A stretch of DNA of 64,000 bases from Bacteroidales bacterium (lineage in GTDB: Bacteria; Bacteroidota; Bacteroidia; Bacteroidales; P3), in NCBI GenBank assembly GCA_017522105.1, contig JAFXAA010000013.1, positions 124,001 to 188,000 of the forward strand. Reading direction: 5' to 3'. The notes under the pieces were generated by a model. That model searched no databases. It was not told where the DNA came from and was given only the letters and a program-made list of their open reading frames with translations. This document shows, in pieces, positions 53,094 to 63,104 of this stretch. The position numbers were made by a program, and so were the translations under genes. How positions within the stretch are numbered: the first letter of the stretch is position 1; every line of letters begins with the position of its first letter.

Positions 53094-55376
53094 CTACCGC
53101 TTCCTGATGGCAGAAAGCGGTATCTGCCATTCGCCACTCTCCACTACACGTTCCTGTTCACTGCCGGGAAAGACGGTGGCGGTGGTGCCGTCGGGAACAG
53201 TTAGCTTTAACGTATCGCCCTCAATCTGCACTGTAATATTGCCATACGGCGTCGGCTTGGAAGCCCGAACCCATTCTAAACCACCGCAGGACTGCGGGTC
53301 GATGAAAAAGTGGCGGTAGCCAGGTTGCCCGGGGTCGGGGCGGATGCCTGCCAGCGCCTGGTAGAACCATGTGCCGATACCGTTGTAGCAGTTGTGCACA
53401 CGGCTGCGGTCCTCCTTGCCGGGCATGCCGCAGCCCCACGACTCCCAAGTGGTAGTAGCACCATTGTCAATCATATACAAGTAGCCGGGGTAGTCTTCCT
53501 GGCGGAGCATGGTGGCCATGATGTCGGCCTCACGTTCCTGCACACACCATTCCGTGAAGACGGGCACTCCCATGAGGCCGAAGGCCACGTGGTCGCGGTA
53601 GCGGCCGTGGATGTCTTTTATCAGCCGTGCCTTAACCAGTGCAGCGGTGGCGCTGTCGGGCGGCACGCCCATCAACAGGGCGTAGGCCATATCAAGCGGT
53701 GTGCCTTTGGCGTAAGTATGTGTCTCGGTGTGGTAGAAGTGGCGGTGAATGGCATCGACAACAATCTCCCGCCGTGCGGCGAAGTATTCTGCGTCAGCCT
53801 GATGGCCGGTCATGCGGGCCATCCGCTCTATGTCGGCCAGACATTCGGCCACTAAGCAGCTGCTGGCGTGCAGCACGCTCTCGCCGCCCTTGTCGACACC
53901 GTCGGGGACGGCCCAGTCGCCGAGGAACCAGCCATGCCGCTCGGTGTCGCCCCACGGCTGCAGTATGCCGTCCACGCTGTGCCGCTCGATGTAATCCATC
54001 CAGCGCTTCATATCGTCGTAGTGGCGGTAGACGAGTGTGGGGTCGCCGTAGTTGAGGTAGGTGCGCCACGGGGCCTTGACGATGAAGCCCTGCCAGTAGG
54101 GGCCGCCGCCGGTGCGGAAGGCGGGCGCCACGTAGGGCAGGTCGCCGGTGCTGTCAAGCGCGTCGTGCCAGGCCTGCATCCAGTTGGCATAGACGTCGCG
54201 CACATCCCAGAGGGTCTGCAGGGTGTTGGTCGACGAGTTGCCGTCGCCGCCGTAGCCCATGCGCTCTATGTGCGGACAGTCAACCATGTAGCCGCTGAAG
54301 GTGAGGCAGCTGAGGGTGTACTTCACCATGTCGTGGATGGCGTTCAAGCGCGGGTCGCTGCACTCGAAGGTGGCGCCGCCCGCGGGGTCTACGGCGCTGA
54401 CTTGCAGGGCACGGGCATAGCTCACACTTGCACCTTTGACACGGACGTAGCGGAACGAGTGGGTGTGGAAGCGGTTGCGGAAGAGATCCTTGCCCTTTCC
54501 GTCGGACACAAAGATATCTGTCTCGATGTGCGGAGGCTTGGCATCGCGGTGGTCAAGATACTCTATAGACACTTCTGTACCGGCAGGCAAAGCCGCGGGG
54601 GCATCGTCTATCGTGTCTGTGTGCCAAGGCACAAAGAAAGCCGCGAAGCATCCAGTGACCACACGGCCGAAGTCGAGCAAAATGCCACCGTCGGGCAGCA
54701 CCTCGAAAGCCTGAAATTTCACTGTATCGACGATGCGGTTGCCCTCGAACTGCTGCCGCGATACGGCGATGTCCTCAGCCTCATAGACCGAAGCCGGACG
54801 CCAGCTTTCCTTGATCCTCGCGTCGTAGCGCTCGCCGCCGAACTGCATGGGCTGCCAATTGCCGGTGTAGCTGTAGGGGCTGGCTGAGGCCTCCCAGGTG
54901 CTGTCGGTTTTGAGTATTTTGTATATCAGTCCGCATTCACCGTCGGAGACGCTCTTCCTCACCGTAGCCTGCACCGCAGCTGGGGTACCGTATATGCGGC
55001 CCCAGCCTTGCCCTATCCAGAGGAGCAACTCATTGTTGCCTTCGTGCAGATAAGGCGTGATGTCGTATTCCACCCACAGCGCCCGTTTGTCGAGCTGCGA
55101 CACTGCTGGCTGCATCACATAGTCGCCCACCTTGGTGCCGTTGACATACACCTCGTGGTAGCCCAATGAAGTGACCACAAGGCCGTAATAGCAGGAGCGG
55201 AAGGCCGTCTCCGTCAAGTCGCCCGCATCCACATGGAACGTCGTGCGCAGCATCGGCGTCTCCGCCCACCCGCTGTCGGCGCGGAAGCCGATGAACTGCT
55301 GCGAAACGGCCTGCGACGATGCCGACAGCAGAGCCAACGCCAGCGTCAAACATCTTATTATATGTATTTTACGCAT
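53094..55376 (-). CDS. Secreted alpha-L-rhamnosidase (GH78)
   Basis: 760 aa from ATG 55376 (signal peptide ending SSQAVSQ). Releases terminal rhamnose from plant or microbial glycans. N-terminal beta-sandwich (~25-190), a concanavalin-like domain, then the (alpha/alpha)6 barrel with DCPHIERMGYGGDGN (GH78 signature) and ERHGWFLGDWAVPDG; C-terminal beta domain. No T9SS sorting domain, so likely periplasmic. It lies 43 nt behind aroB on the same strand with no SusCD genes nearby. Confidence 0.88.
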   Translation of the reverse strand: MRKIHIIRCLTLALALLSASSQAVSQQFIGFRADSGWAETPMLRTTFHVDAGDLTETAFRSCYYGLVVTSLGYHEVYVNGTKVGDYVMQPAVSQLDKRALWVEYDITPYLHEGNNELLLWIGQGWGRIYGTPAAVQATVRKSVSDGECGLIYKILKTDSTWEASASPYSYTGNWQPMQFGGERYDARIKESWRPASVYEAEDIAVSRQQFEGNRIVDTVKFQAFEVLPDGGILLDFGRVVTGCFAAFFVPWHTDTIDDAPAALPAGTEVSIEYLDHRDAKPPHIETDIFVSDGKGKDLFRNRFHTHSFRYVRVKGASVSYARALQVSAVDPAGGATFECSDPRLNAIHDMVKYTLSCLTFSGYMVDCPHIERMGYGGDGNSSTNTLQTLWDVRDVYANWMQAWHDALDSTGDLPYVAPAFRTGGGPYWQGFIVKAPWRTYLNYGDPTLVYRHYDDMKRWMDYIERHSVDGILQPWGDTERHGWFLGDWAVPDGVDKGGESVLHASSCLVAECLADIERMARMTGHQADAEYFAARREIVVDAIHRHFYHTETHTYAKGTPLDMAYALLMGVPPDSATAALVKARLIKDIHGRYRDHVAFGLMGVPVFTEWCVQEREADIMATMLRQEDYPGYLYMIDNGATTTWESWGCGMPGKEDRSRVHNCYNGIGTWFYQALAGIRPDPGQPGYRHFFIDPQSCGGLEWVRASKPTPYGNITVQIEGDTLKLTVPDGTTATVFPGSEQERVVESGEWQIPLSAIRKR

Positions 55377-55419
55377 AACGGGCAGCATTGTTACATTCAC
55401 GACACTGAAGGCCGAACGG

Positions 55420-56460
55420 TTACAGGTGCAGCATAGCGTCGCGCACCTCGTTGTCGCTGACACTGACATCAATAACCGCCGCCCCAAGCTCCTGCAACAG
55501 TACACAACGCACCTCGCCACCGGCACACTTCTTGTCCTGGTGCATCAAGGGGAGCATCTGCTCGATATCCTTCAGTGTGAAGGTGGCACGAGGGATGCCA
55601 AATGCCGAGAGAGTCGACGCAAGCCACTGGGAGTATGCGTTGTACACTTCGTCAACGAGTCCCGTTTTCTTCACCGAGAGGTACATCGCCACGCGCATGC
55701 CGAGGGCCACAGCTACACCGTGCGGCACGCCGCGGTACACCTCAATGGCATGGCCAAAGGTGTGGCCGAAGTTAAGTATCTTCCTGATTCCATGGTCGTA
55801 GGGGTCGGCCTTGACAACACTGTCCTTTATGCGTGCCACACGTTTCAACAACATTGGCTGCATAGAGAACTGCGCATCGGGGGCCGTGAGGCTTCGGAAC
55901 AGCTCGCCGTCGGCAACGGCGGCGGTCTTCACCATCTCGGCCATGCCGTTGAACAGCTCCTGCTGTGGTAGCGTGGCCAAGAACGACGGTTCGAGAACCG
56001 TGAGCACGGCGGGGTAGAAATGGCCGATGCTGTTCTTCACGCCGCCGAAGTCAATGGCCGTCTTGCCACCTATGGCGGCGTCGGCCATGGCCAAGAGCGT
56101 GGTGGGCACGTTGACATGGCGTATGCCGCGCTTGTAGCCCGCCGCCACAAAGCCGCCGAGGTCGCACACCGCCCCGCCACCGAGGCACACCAGAACAGCC
56201 TGGCGGTCGGCACCGCCTTCAAGCAGCGTCTGCCAAACCTGCGCGGCCACCTCAAGGCTCTTGCACTCCTCGCCCACTGGCACCTCGATGAACTCGGCCT
56301 CCTGCAGCGCATCCACGCGCGACACAAGCGCCGGCAGACAATGGGTAAAGGTATTCTCGTCGAGCAACACCGTGTAGCGGGCACCGCTCCATGCCTCCTT
56401 TTCCAGCTCGCGGGCCAGCGACGCCAACCCACCGTACATAATTTTCCCCTGTTTAACCAT
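55420..56460 (-). CDS. aroB: 3-dehydroquinate synthase
   Basis: 346 aa from ATG 56460 (a GTG two codons upstream is possible). Second step of the shikimate pathway, NAD+ and Zn2+ dependent. Seen: GGGAVCDLGGFVAAGYKRGI, VPTTLLAMADAAIGGKTAIDF, NGMAEMVK, and zinc ligands ILNFGHTFGHAIE. Leader of ~105 nt from the -7 box at 56574. Confidence 0.95.
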   Translation of the reverse strand: MVKQGKIMYGGLASLARELEKEAWSGARYTVLLDENTFTHCLPALVSRVDALQEAEFIEVPVGEECKSLEVAAQVWQTLLEGGADRQAVLVCLGGGAVCDLGGFVAAGYKRGIRHVNVPTTLLAMADAAIGGKTAIDFGGVKNSIGHFYPAVLTVLEPSFLATLPQQELFNGMAEMVKTAAVADGELFRSLTAPDAQFSMQPMLLKRVARIKDSVVKADPYDHGIRKILNFGHTFGHAIEVYRGVPHGVAVALGMRVAMYLSVKKTGLVDEVYNAYSQWLASTLSAFGIPRATFTLKDIEQMLPLMHQDKKCAGGEVRCVLLQELGAAVIDVSVSDNEVRDAMLHL

Positions 56461-56573
56461 GTCCACAACAACGGAAAAAGAGCGGTTTTATTGTACCATA
56501 TAGAAGAGAACAAGAGGAACGGAAAAGGAAGCAGCAACGTACCAAAACATATTCTTCGTTTATTCAACACTTG

Positions 56574-56581
56574 CAAAAGTA
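56574..56581 (-). promoter_or_regulatory. -7 box for aroB
   Basis: TACTTTTG on the minus strand followed by CAAGTG. Confidence 0.5.
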
Positions 56582-56583
56582 CG

Positions 56584-56640
56584 TGTTAGGTATTCGTTGA
56601 TATACAATTGGTAAAGTGTTGGTAAAGCGTTGGGAAGAAC
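56584..56640. repeat. Degenerate 11-bp-period array (GTGTTGGTAAA type)
   Basis: 11-mers GTGTTAGGTAT, TCGTTGATATA, CAATTGGTAAA, GTGTTGGTAAA, GCGTTGGGAAG in succession; two good copies, others decayed. Confidence 0.55.
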
Positions 56641-56853
56641 ATAGAGCGTATACACTGCTGACCAAGTGCATGTTACGACAGCAGGAAATTGCCTCTGCAC
56701 TGCAATCTGAAAACTGCGGTTCATGGCCCTCCTTGCCAAAACACAAGGACGTGTGGCGGAGGGGATTGGAAGCTCTATCTTCTTCTATGCCTCTTCTTTT
56801 TCTCTTCTATAATTTTTTTCCAATTTGCACAATAAAAGTATGCACACCTCGTT

Positions 56854-57681
56854 ATGGGGAAAAGACAAAAGAAGACGAAAATGGGCAAAATGTATCAGGG
56901 AGTGCTGGGCGGATTCAGCGGAAAAGTGGGCACCGTGGTGGGCTATATGTGGCGCAACCGCCCCTGCCTCCGCGCCTACCGTCGGACGATAAACTACCCC
57001 AACACGGAGCAGCAGCAAAAGCAGCGCGACTGGTTCGTGAGCATGGTGCGTTTCGCCGCGCAGGCCAACGGGGCTCTGAGGATGGGCTTCCATCAACAGT
57101 CGCTCGATGCGCAGATGACCGAAGGCAACTACTTCGTGATGAAAAACAAGCAGCACTTCCACCGCGAAGGCGGGGAGGTGAAGGTGGACTATGCCCGGCT
57201 GAAGATTGCCGCCGGCACGGCAGCCGACGTCTACTTCAAGGATGCCCGTTTCGGACAGGACGAGACGGTGGCCGTTGACTTCGACAAGAACACAATGTCG
57301 CTGCGCGCCTCGGGCGACGACAGCGTCTACCTCTATATCTACGCTCCGGCGCTGGGAGCAGGCATGCTGTCCGCCGCAGCCCAGCGACGCAGCAAACAAG
57401 TGGCCCTGCGGCTCCCCTCGGCATGGGCGGGCCACGAGGTGCACATATACGGCTTTGTGGTTGACAAAGAGGGACGTGCCTCAGGTTCCACCTACATAGG
57501 CATGGGGCGCGTGAGCCACCAGGAAGAGCGCGGGCGCTACATGCCTGTCGACAGCAAATGGCAGGAGTTCGTCAATCTGGCCAATGGCAACAGCGAAACA
57601 GCGCACGAAAATGCCCCTGCCACCACAACAACGACAGGCTGGCACACCGACGAAGCGGCCGAACCGCCCGGAATGCCATGA
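56854..57681 (+). CDS. DUF6266 family protein
   Basis: 275 aa (an ATG at 56881, MGKMYQG, is an equally good start). The N-terminal GVLGGFSGKVGTVVGYMWRNRPCLRAYRR is the DUF6266 hallmark, and a beta-rich region follows to ~225. C-terminal ~35 residues are Thr/Ala-rich and disordered. Function unknown, widespread in Bacteroidota. Solitary. Confidence 0.85.
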   Translation: MGKRQKKTKMGKMYQGVLGGFSGKVGTVVGYMWRNRPCLRAYRRTINYPNTEQQQKQRDWFVSMVRFAAQANGALRMGFHQQSLDAQMTEGNYFVMKNKQHFHREGGEVKVDYARLKIAAGTAADVYFKDARFGQDETVAVDFDKNTMSLRASGDDSVYLYIYAPALGAGMLSAAAQRRSKQVALRLPSAWAGHEVHIYGFVVDKEGRASGSTYIGMGRVSHQEERGRYMPVDSKWQEFVNLANGNSETAHENAPATTTTTGWHTDEAAEPPGMP

Positions 57682-57829
57682 CAAGAGGTGCCAAAAAAAG
57701 TTTGGCGACCGCTGAAGGAACAATAAATGGGGCTGCGGAGAGAGCTTGGAGAAAGATTATTGCAATGCTGCTATAGCACTGTATTTATGGCATATACAGT
57801 GTAGGGCTGAAAGTTTTTTTACATTTTTC

Positions 57830-57860
57830 TTTGCCATATCGGAAAAAAGTAGTACTTTTG
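57830..57860 (+). promoter_or_regulatory. Complete promoter of tRNA-Lys
   Basis: TTTG (57830-57833), 19 nt, TACTTTTG (57853-57860); start ~35 nt before the tRNA. Confidence 0.75.
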
Positions 57861-57898
57861 CAAACTCTTTTGAAGGAAAAGAACAGTGTTGAAAGACT

Positions 57899-57974
57899 GA
57901 CTCAGTAGCTCAGCAGGTAGAGCACAACACTTTTAATGTTGGGGTCCTGGGTTCGAGCCCCAGCTGGGTCACCA
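57899..57974 (+). tRNA. tRNA-Lys (TTT anticodon)
   Basis: Acceptor GACTCAG/CTGGGTC (one G-U). Anticodon stem CAACA/TGTTG with loop CTTTTAA gives TTT. T-arm CTGGGTTCGAGCCCCAG. CCA is encoded (57972-57974). Confidence 0.95.
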
Positions 57975-57983
57975 AACAAGAAG

Positions 57984-58010
57984 AACCGGATGCAAAATTC
58001 CGGTTTTTTC
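57984..58010 (+). terminator. tRNA-Lys terminator
   Basis: AACCGGA - 8 nt - TCCGGTT then TTTT, directly before the TPR gene's ATG. Confidence 0.8.
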
Positions 58011-58012
58011 GT

Positions 58013-59836
58013 ATGAATACGGGTCGCAAAATACTGGTAGCATGGTTGATGACATCGTGTATCGGTGTCGCTGCAGCCTTTGCACAGCCAAGCCAGGAAC
58101 AGACAGCGGCCTACTACTACGACCACGGTGAATACGAGCAGGCAGCGCAGCTCTACGAAGGGCTCTACAAGCGCACGTCGCAGAAATACTATTATCAGCG
58201 TCTGCTTGCAACCTACATGGAATTAGGTCAGTACCGCGATGCCATGAGACTCGTGGAGCGGCGGCGCAAACAGAACCCCAAAGACCTCTGCCTGTATGTA
58301 GACGAGGGAGTGGTGCACCTGCGCCAGAAGCAAGAAAAGAAAGCACTGAAGAGCTTCGACGAAGCAATAGAAAAGATTACCTCCAACCTGCAGCCTGTGC
58401 CCGACCTGGCCATGGCCTTCATCAACGCCGGACATGCGGACTATGCGGCACGAACCTACCTCGCAGCACGGCAAAAGACAGGCAACAGAATGTTGTATTT
58501 CAACGAGCTGGTGGGCGTATACCAAGCCATGGGCGACTATGCGGCGATGACCGGCGAGTACTTTGACCTGCTGGATCACCAGCCGGGGATGATGAACTCG
58601 GTGCAGGTGTCGATGCAGCGTGCACTGCAGGAAGCGCCAGACAACAAGCTGGCCGACGGCGTGAAAAAAGCATTGGTGGAGCACGTGAGACGGCACCCCG
58701 AGAACAGGACGTACCTGGAGATGATGATATGGTTCGCCCTGCAGCAGAAAGACTACGCCTTTGCCATGGAGCAGGCCGAGGCTGTCGACGCGCGATTTCC
58801 GGAGAAAGGCGGGGAGCAGGTGCTGCGGGTGGCCAAGATTGCACAGAGCAACGACGCCCTCGATGTGGCGGCCGAGGGCTACAGGCAGCTGCAAGCCCGT
58901 GGCAAAGAGGCTCGCCATTACCTCGACGGACGCATAGGCGAGCTGGAGGTGGAGTTTGCACGAATCAACAAAAACTACCACATCGACGCCAAGGAAATGG
59001 CTGCGTTGAAGCAAAAATACACCGCCACGTTCGAGGAGCTGGGCAAGAACGAGCGCACCATCACCCTGATGCGAAACTACGCTACCCTGATGGGATACCA
59101 CGGGGGCGATGCACAGGCGGCAGCAGATATTCTGGACGACATCCTCGAGATGCCACGCCTGAAGAAGCAACTGCGCGACGAGGTGAAGCTCGAACTGGGC
59201 GACCTGCTGCTCTTCGCCGGCGAGGTGTGGGATGCGTCACTGTTGTACATGCAAGTGGAGAAAGCCAACGCAAACGATGTGCTCGGCGCAATGGCCAAAT
59301 ACAAAAATGCAAAACTATCTTACTATAACCACGACTTCGAGTGGGCCAACTCGCAGCTGAAGGTGCTCAGGGCATCGACAAGCAAGCTGGTGGCCAACGA
59401 CGCCATGGAGCTGTCGCTCCTGATTTCGGACAACATGGAAGACGACAGCACATACAGCGCGCTGGAGGTGTTCGCCGACGCCGATTTGATGCTCTACCGC
59501 GGCATGCTCGACTCGGCCTGGGCAGGCTTCACCAATGTAGAGACGCACAACCTTTCGCACCCGCTGCTCGACGAGGTGCTGATGCGCAAAGCACAGATAT
59601 GCATGAAACAAGCACGCTACACGGAGGCCGACTCGTTGCTGCAGAAGGTGGTGGATTTCTACCCATACGACATAACCGCCGACGACGCACTGATGACAAT
59701 GGGCATGCTGAACGAGGAGCGACTGAACAACAAAGCCAAAGCCATGGAGTGCTACGAGAAACTGCTGCTCGACTACCCGAACAGCCTGTATGCCGACAAC
59801 GCACGGAAAAGATATAACGCACTGAAGACAAGATGA
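58013..59836 (+). CDS. Exported tetratricopeptide-repeat protein
   Basis: 607 aa. Signal peptide ~1-25 (AAAFAQ). TPR-like helical pairs throughout, clearest at ~30-100 (YYDHGEYEQAAQLYEGLYKR, YMELGQYRDAMRLVERRR) and ~540-605 (ARYTEADSLLQKVVDFYP, NKAKAMECYEKLLLDYPNS). Likely a periplasmic scaffold; partner unknown. Its stop overlaps rsmA (ATGA). Confidence 0.85.
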   Translation: MNTGRKILVAWLMTSCIGVAAAFAQPSQEQTAAYYYDHGEYEQAAQLYEGLYKRTSQKYYYQRLLATYMELGQYRDAMRLVERRRKQNPKDLCLYVDEGVVHLRQKQEKKALKSFDEAIEKITSNLQPVPDLAMAFINAGHADYAARTYLAARQKTGNRMLYFNELVGVYQAMGDYAAMTGEYFDLLDHQPGMMNSVQVSMQRALQEAPDNKLADGVKKALVEHVRRHPENRTYLEMMIWFALQQKDYAFAMEQAEAVDARFPEKGGEQVLRVAKIAQSNDALDVAAEGYRQLQARGKEARHYLDGRIGELEVEFARINKNYHIDAKEMAALKQKYTATFEELGKNERTITLMRNYATLMGYHGGDAQAAADILDDILEMPRLKKQLRDEVKLELGDLLLFAGEVWDASLLYMQVEKANANDVLGAMAKYKNAKLSYYNHDFEWANSQLKVLRASTSKLVANDAMELSLLISDNMEDDSTYSALEVFADADLMLYRGMLDSAWAGFTNVETHNLSHPLLDEVLMRKAQICMKQARYTEADSLLQKVVDFYPYDITADDALMTMGMLNEERLNNKAKAMECYEKLLLDYPNSLYADNARKRYNALKTR

Positions 59837-60600
59837 CTGAAGTAAAAGCAAAAAAGTTTCTCGGACAGCATTTCCTGACCGACGAAAATATAGCCGAAAG
59901 GATTGTGGAGAGCCTTTCACCAGACGCACAGCGTTTGCTGGAGATAGGACCCGGCATGGGCGTGCTGACGAAATACCTGATAAAAAAAGACGGACTTGAT
60001 TTCCATGTGGTAGAGATAGACCGCGAGAGTGTGGCCTACCTGCACGACCACTACCCCACCCTTGACGTGATTGAGGGCGACTTCCTCCGCATGGATCTAA
60101 CAGCCTTGTTCCATGGATGTTTCAGCATAATAGGCAACTTCCCATATAACATATCGTCCCAGATTTTGTTCAAAGTGTACGACAACCGCGACAACGTGAC
60201 AGAGGTGGTCGGAATGTTTCAGAAAGAGGTGGCGGAGCGTGTCGCCGCCAAGCCTGGGAACAAGACATACGGTATCCTTTCAGTCTTGCTGTCAGCTTTT
60301 TACGATATAGAATATCTCTTCACCGTCAACGAGCACGTCTTCAACCCGCCACCAAAAGTGAAATCGGCCGTAATAAGGCTACGACGCAATGACGTAAAGG
60401 GCTTGGAATGTGACGAAAAGCTATTTGTCCAGGTGGTGAAAGCAGGCTTCAACCAAAGGCGCAAGACACTGCGCAACGCATTGAGGCAACTTAATCTGCC
60501 ACTCGACCGTATAAGCGAAGAGATACTGGCAAAACGAGCAGAACAACTCACCGTAACACAATTCATTGAAATCACAAAAACCATAGAACCATGTCTATAG
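59833..60600 (+). CDS. rsmA: 16S rRNA A1518/A1519 dimethyltransferase
   Basis: 255 aa. Dimethylates two adenines in the 3' hairpin of 16S rRNA. Seen: KKFLGQHFLTDENIAERIV, SAM motif LLEIGPGMGVLTKYL, catalytic IGNFPYNISSQILF, and the C-terminal NQRRKTLRNAL. Normal length. Overlaps the TPR gene by 4 nt and the next gene by 10 nt. Confidence 0.96.
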   Translation: MTEVKAKKFLGQHFLTDENIAERIVESLSPDAQRLLEIGPGMGVLTKYLIKKDGLDFHVVEIDRESVAYLHDHYPTLDVIEGDFLRMDLTALFHGCFSIIGNFPYNISSQILFKVYDNRDNVTEVVGMFQKEVAERVAAKPGNKTYGILSVLLSAFYDIEYLFTVNEHVFNPPPKVKSAVIRLRRNDVKGLECDEKLFVQVVKAGFNQRRKTLRNALRQLNLPLDRISEEILAKRAEQLTVTQFIEITKTIEPCL

Positions 60601-61169
60601 CAACATACATCGTCCTCGCATTGGCATTCGGCATCTCGGCAATGATCCTCATGCGACGTTGCGCTGCCGCCACACCGGTGAAACTATCCAAAGGTCTTGT
60701 TATCATGCTATTGACCAGCATAGTCCACGCAATACTGTTTGTTCTGGGCATCACTCTGGGCGACCTGCTTCGCATCGAAGGCAAGGATGCGCCGCAACTG
60801 TACGCACGCACAAATGCATACATATTCCTTGGCCTGACACTTTTTGTCGTTGTGAGGATGCTCCTGCCCTACTTGAAACGCGAGCCGAATCTGGCGATAT
60901 TTGACCTACGCAACTGGAGTACAACGGCTGCAATGGCAATAGCAAGCGGTATCAACGTGCTGCTTGTCGGGTTAGGGCTCGGCTTCGTCATGCCGCTCGC
61001 CGGACATGTACACAGCGCCATCTGGCCTCTGTTTGCCTTTACATTACTACTTGGTTACATGGGTATTATGTTCGGACGTCAAAAAGTAGAGATGCGCCCA
61101 CGGCGCTGGATAATAGTAGCATGTGTCTTGATGCTGGGGTGCGGCATAGCGGCTGTCGTCAACAGCTAA
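60591..61169 (+). CDS. Six-helix membrane protein, MntP-like
   Basis: 192 aa with six hydrophobic segments in two threes, as in the manganese exporter MntP. The second half has AMAIASGINVLLVGLGLGF, parallel to the MntP motif A-x-A-x-S-x-D-A-x-x-V-G. The metal-binding Asp is Asn here, and the first-half counterpart is also altered. It may not transport Mn2+. Coupled to rsmA by a 10-nt overlap. Confidence 0.55.
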   Translation: MSIATYIVLALAFGISAMILMRRCAAATPVKLSKGLVIMLLTSIVHAILFVLGITLGDLLRIEGKDAPQLYARTNAYIFLGLTLFVVVRMLLPYLKREPNLAIFDLRNWSTTAAMAIASGINVLLVGLGLGFVMPLAGHVHSAIWPLFAFTLLLGYMGIMFGRQKVEMRPRRWIIVACVLMLGCGIAAVVNS

Positions 61170-61185
61170 CACATATACCTTACTC

Positions 61186-63009
61186 TCAACCAATAGCATA
61201 GATACGCATCTGGCAGGCTTGGCAGTCAAACTCAAGCTGGAAACGGCGAGCGCTGTTTCTTAAAACCAACGTGTCTGCGGAAGAAAGCTTTACCTGCGGC
61301 GGCGTGGTACTCTTGCCCCTCAAGCAGCAGCCAAGTTCATAACGGAGGCAATACTTTGTGGTCATCAATGCCTTGCCGGAATAATTGTGCGTCTGTTCCA
61401 GCCCGCGTTCAATCTCTTTCACCCCGTGACGCCTATAGAACGCCTCTGCTTTGCAATTCACGACATTTGCTCTATAATCCAGCTCCTCTTCATAATACTT
61501 GGCATCATTGTGGGTCAACGGACTGTCGATAGGATGGAAGTACTTTATTCTATGCTCTATAAGCGAGGCGATAGCGTCCCTGCGCAACTGGTTCAGCGCT
61601 GAAGCCTGCAGGAAAAAAGCACCCTCAGTGGAATCTGTGGCTTCCAACACTGAGAACGGAGTATCTCCAAGTTTGGACAACTGCTTTACAATAAGTGCCG
61701 TTGCTTTGTCGCCATCCCTTGACGGGACGTGATTGAAAGCGATGCTCGCCGATGCAGAAACTCCGTCTTCATCCTTGATATCCAGAGTAAAGCCATTATC
61801 ATTGGCGCTGAAATTCATCACTATGCCCACCTTCCGCTCTGCCGTTTTCCCTTGTAACAGCTTCTCAAAGCGTTGGTCGTTGTTGCGCCAGATAGCAGTG
61901 CCTGGAACTATTAGCGGCATACGGTTAGGGACGACCTCGCGTCCATGCACATCGTTTACCAGAAAGCCCTGCAGGCGGCCCTCTGCATCAACAAAACAGA
62001 GACCGTCGCCATTGGCAAAATCCTCCACACCATCAACGGTCAAACTGTTTTTTCCAACCGCAACAACCTTGCCGATATACTTGCCGCGAGACTTCTGCGT
62101 CTCGAAAGACGCCATTGGTTTTCTATCGACCAAAAAGTAATCAGTATAGCCGCGATTGAAGGTGCGTTCCACATAGGGCACAAAATAGAAACTGCTGACA
62201 CCCGACGATGCCCGCACATGACCGTCCATCACAGTGTCAAGAAGTTGCCTGTAATAAGCCGTAATGTTCTTAACATACGACAAATCCTTCAGCCGGCCTT
62301 CTATCTTGAACGAAGAAACACCGGCATCAATCATGGAACGAATGTGTTGCGACGCGTTGAAGTCGCGGAGAGAAAGCAAATGCCTGTCACCTACGAGCAG
62401 CCTGCCTTCCCCATCCAACAGGTCATACGACGAGCGGCAAGGCTGCGAACAACATCCCCTGTTACCACTCCTATCATTGAGATACTGGCTCATGTAACAC
62501 TGTCCACTGTAGCAGACACATAGAGCGCCATGGATAAAAGCCTCAAGTTCCACGGTTGTAGCTTGGCGTATCTGCCGCATTTGCTCCAGGGATGTCTCAC
62601 GTGCCAGTATAACACGGCCGAAACCTACTTGTTCCATGAACTTTATGCGCTCCACCGAAGCATTGTGACACTGCGTGCTTGCATGCAGCTCTATCGGGGG
62701 AAGATCGCACTCCAAAAGCCCAAGATCCTGTATGATCAACGCATCAATACCAATGTTGTACAGCCTTCTAATCATCTCCACAGCAGCATCAATCTCATCG
62801 TCATACAATAGCGTGTTGACCGTTGCAAAAACCTTGGCCCCATACATATGGGAGTAGCGGACCAATTCGGACAAATCAGACATGGTATTGGTTGCCGCAG
62901 CACGCGCACCGAAAGAGGGAGCACCCACATACAAGGCATCGGCACCATGATTGACAGCCTCCCTGCCATACTCCAGATTCTTGGCCGGAGCCAGAAGTTC
63001 AAGTCTCAT
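61186..63009 (-). CDS. U32 family peptidase-like RNA hydroxylation protein (RlhA/TrhP type)
   Basis: 607 aa. U32 barrel: LELLAPAKNLEYGREAVNHGADALYVGAPSFGARA at the N-terminus and the Cys cluster CYSGQCYMSQYLNDRSGNRG followed by CCSQPCR (~170-195). The long C-terminal extension matches RlhA (YdcP) more than shorter TrhP. These proteins install 5-hydroxycytidine in 23S rRNA or hydroxyuridine in tRNA with Fe-S and prephenate dependence; peptidase activity is doubtful. Convergent with the MntP-like gene. Confidence 0.88.
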   Translation of the reverse strand: MRLELLAPAKNLEYGREAVNHGADALYVGAPSFGARAAATNTMSDLSELVRYSHMYGAKVFATVNTLLYDDEIDAAVEMIRRLYNIGIDALIIQDLGLLECDLPPIELHASTQCHNASVERIKFMEQVGFGRVILARETSLEQMRQIRQATTVELEAFIHGALCVCYSGQCYMSQYLNDRSGNRGCCSQPCRSSYDLLDGEGRLLVGDRHLLSLRDFNASQHIRSMIDAGVSSFKIEGRLKDLSYVKNITAYYRQLLDTVMDGHVRASSGVSSFYFVPYVERTFNRGYTDYFLVDRKPMASFETQKSRGKYIGKVVAVGKNSLTVDGVEDFANGDGLCFVDAEGRLQGFLVNDVHGREVVPNRMPLIVPGTAIWRNNDQRFEKLLQGKTAERKVGIVMNFSANDNGFTLDIKDEDGVSASASIAFNHVPSRDGDKATALIVKQLSKLGDTPFSVLEATDSTEGAFFLQASALNQLRRDAIASLIEHRIKYFHPIDSPLTHNDAKYYEEELDYRANVVNCKAEAFYRRHGVKEIERGLEQTHNYSGKALMTTKYCLRYELGCCLRGKSTTPPQVKLSSADTLVLRNSARRFQLEFDCQACQMRIYAIG

Positions 63010-63077
63010 AACGACGTGTCATTTTACAGAATAACGTACAAAAAAAACAATTATTTTGCCGCCTGTGTTTTTATTTG

Positions 63078-63085
63078 TATCTTTG
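63078..63085 (+). promoter_or_regulatory. -7 box for the hypothetical gene at 63105
   Basis: TATCTTTG, 19 nt before the ATG. Confidence 0.6.
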
Positions 63086-63104
63086 CAACCAAAACATATA
63101 GACA

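Larger units (their letters stand above)
56461..56853. other. Intergenic region between aroB and the DUF6266 gene
   Basis: 393 bp between divergent genes. Contains the aroB promoter (56574-56581) and an 11-bp-periodic stretch (56584-56640). No supported gene; a short minus-strand frame here lacks any signal. Confidence 0.55.
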
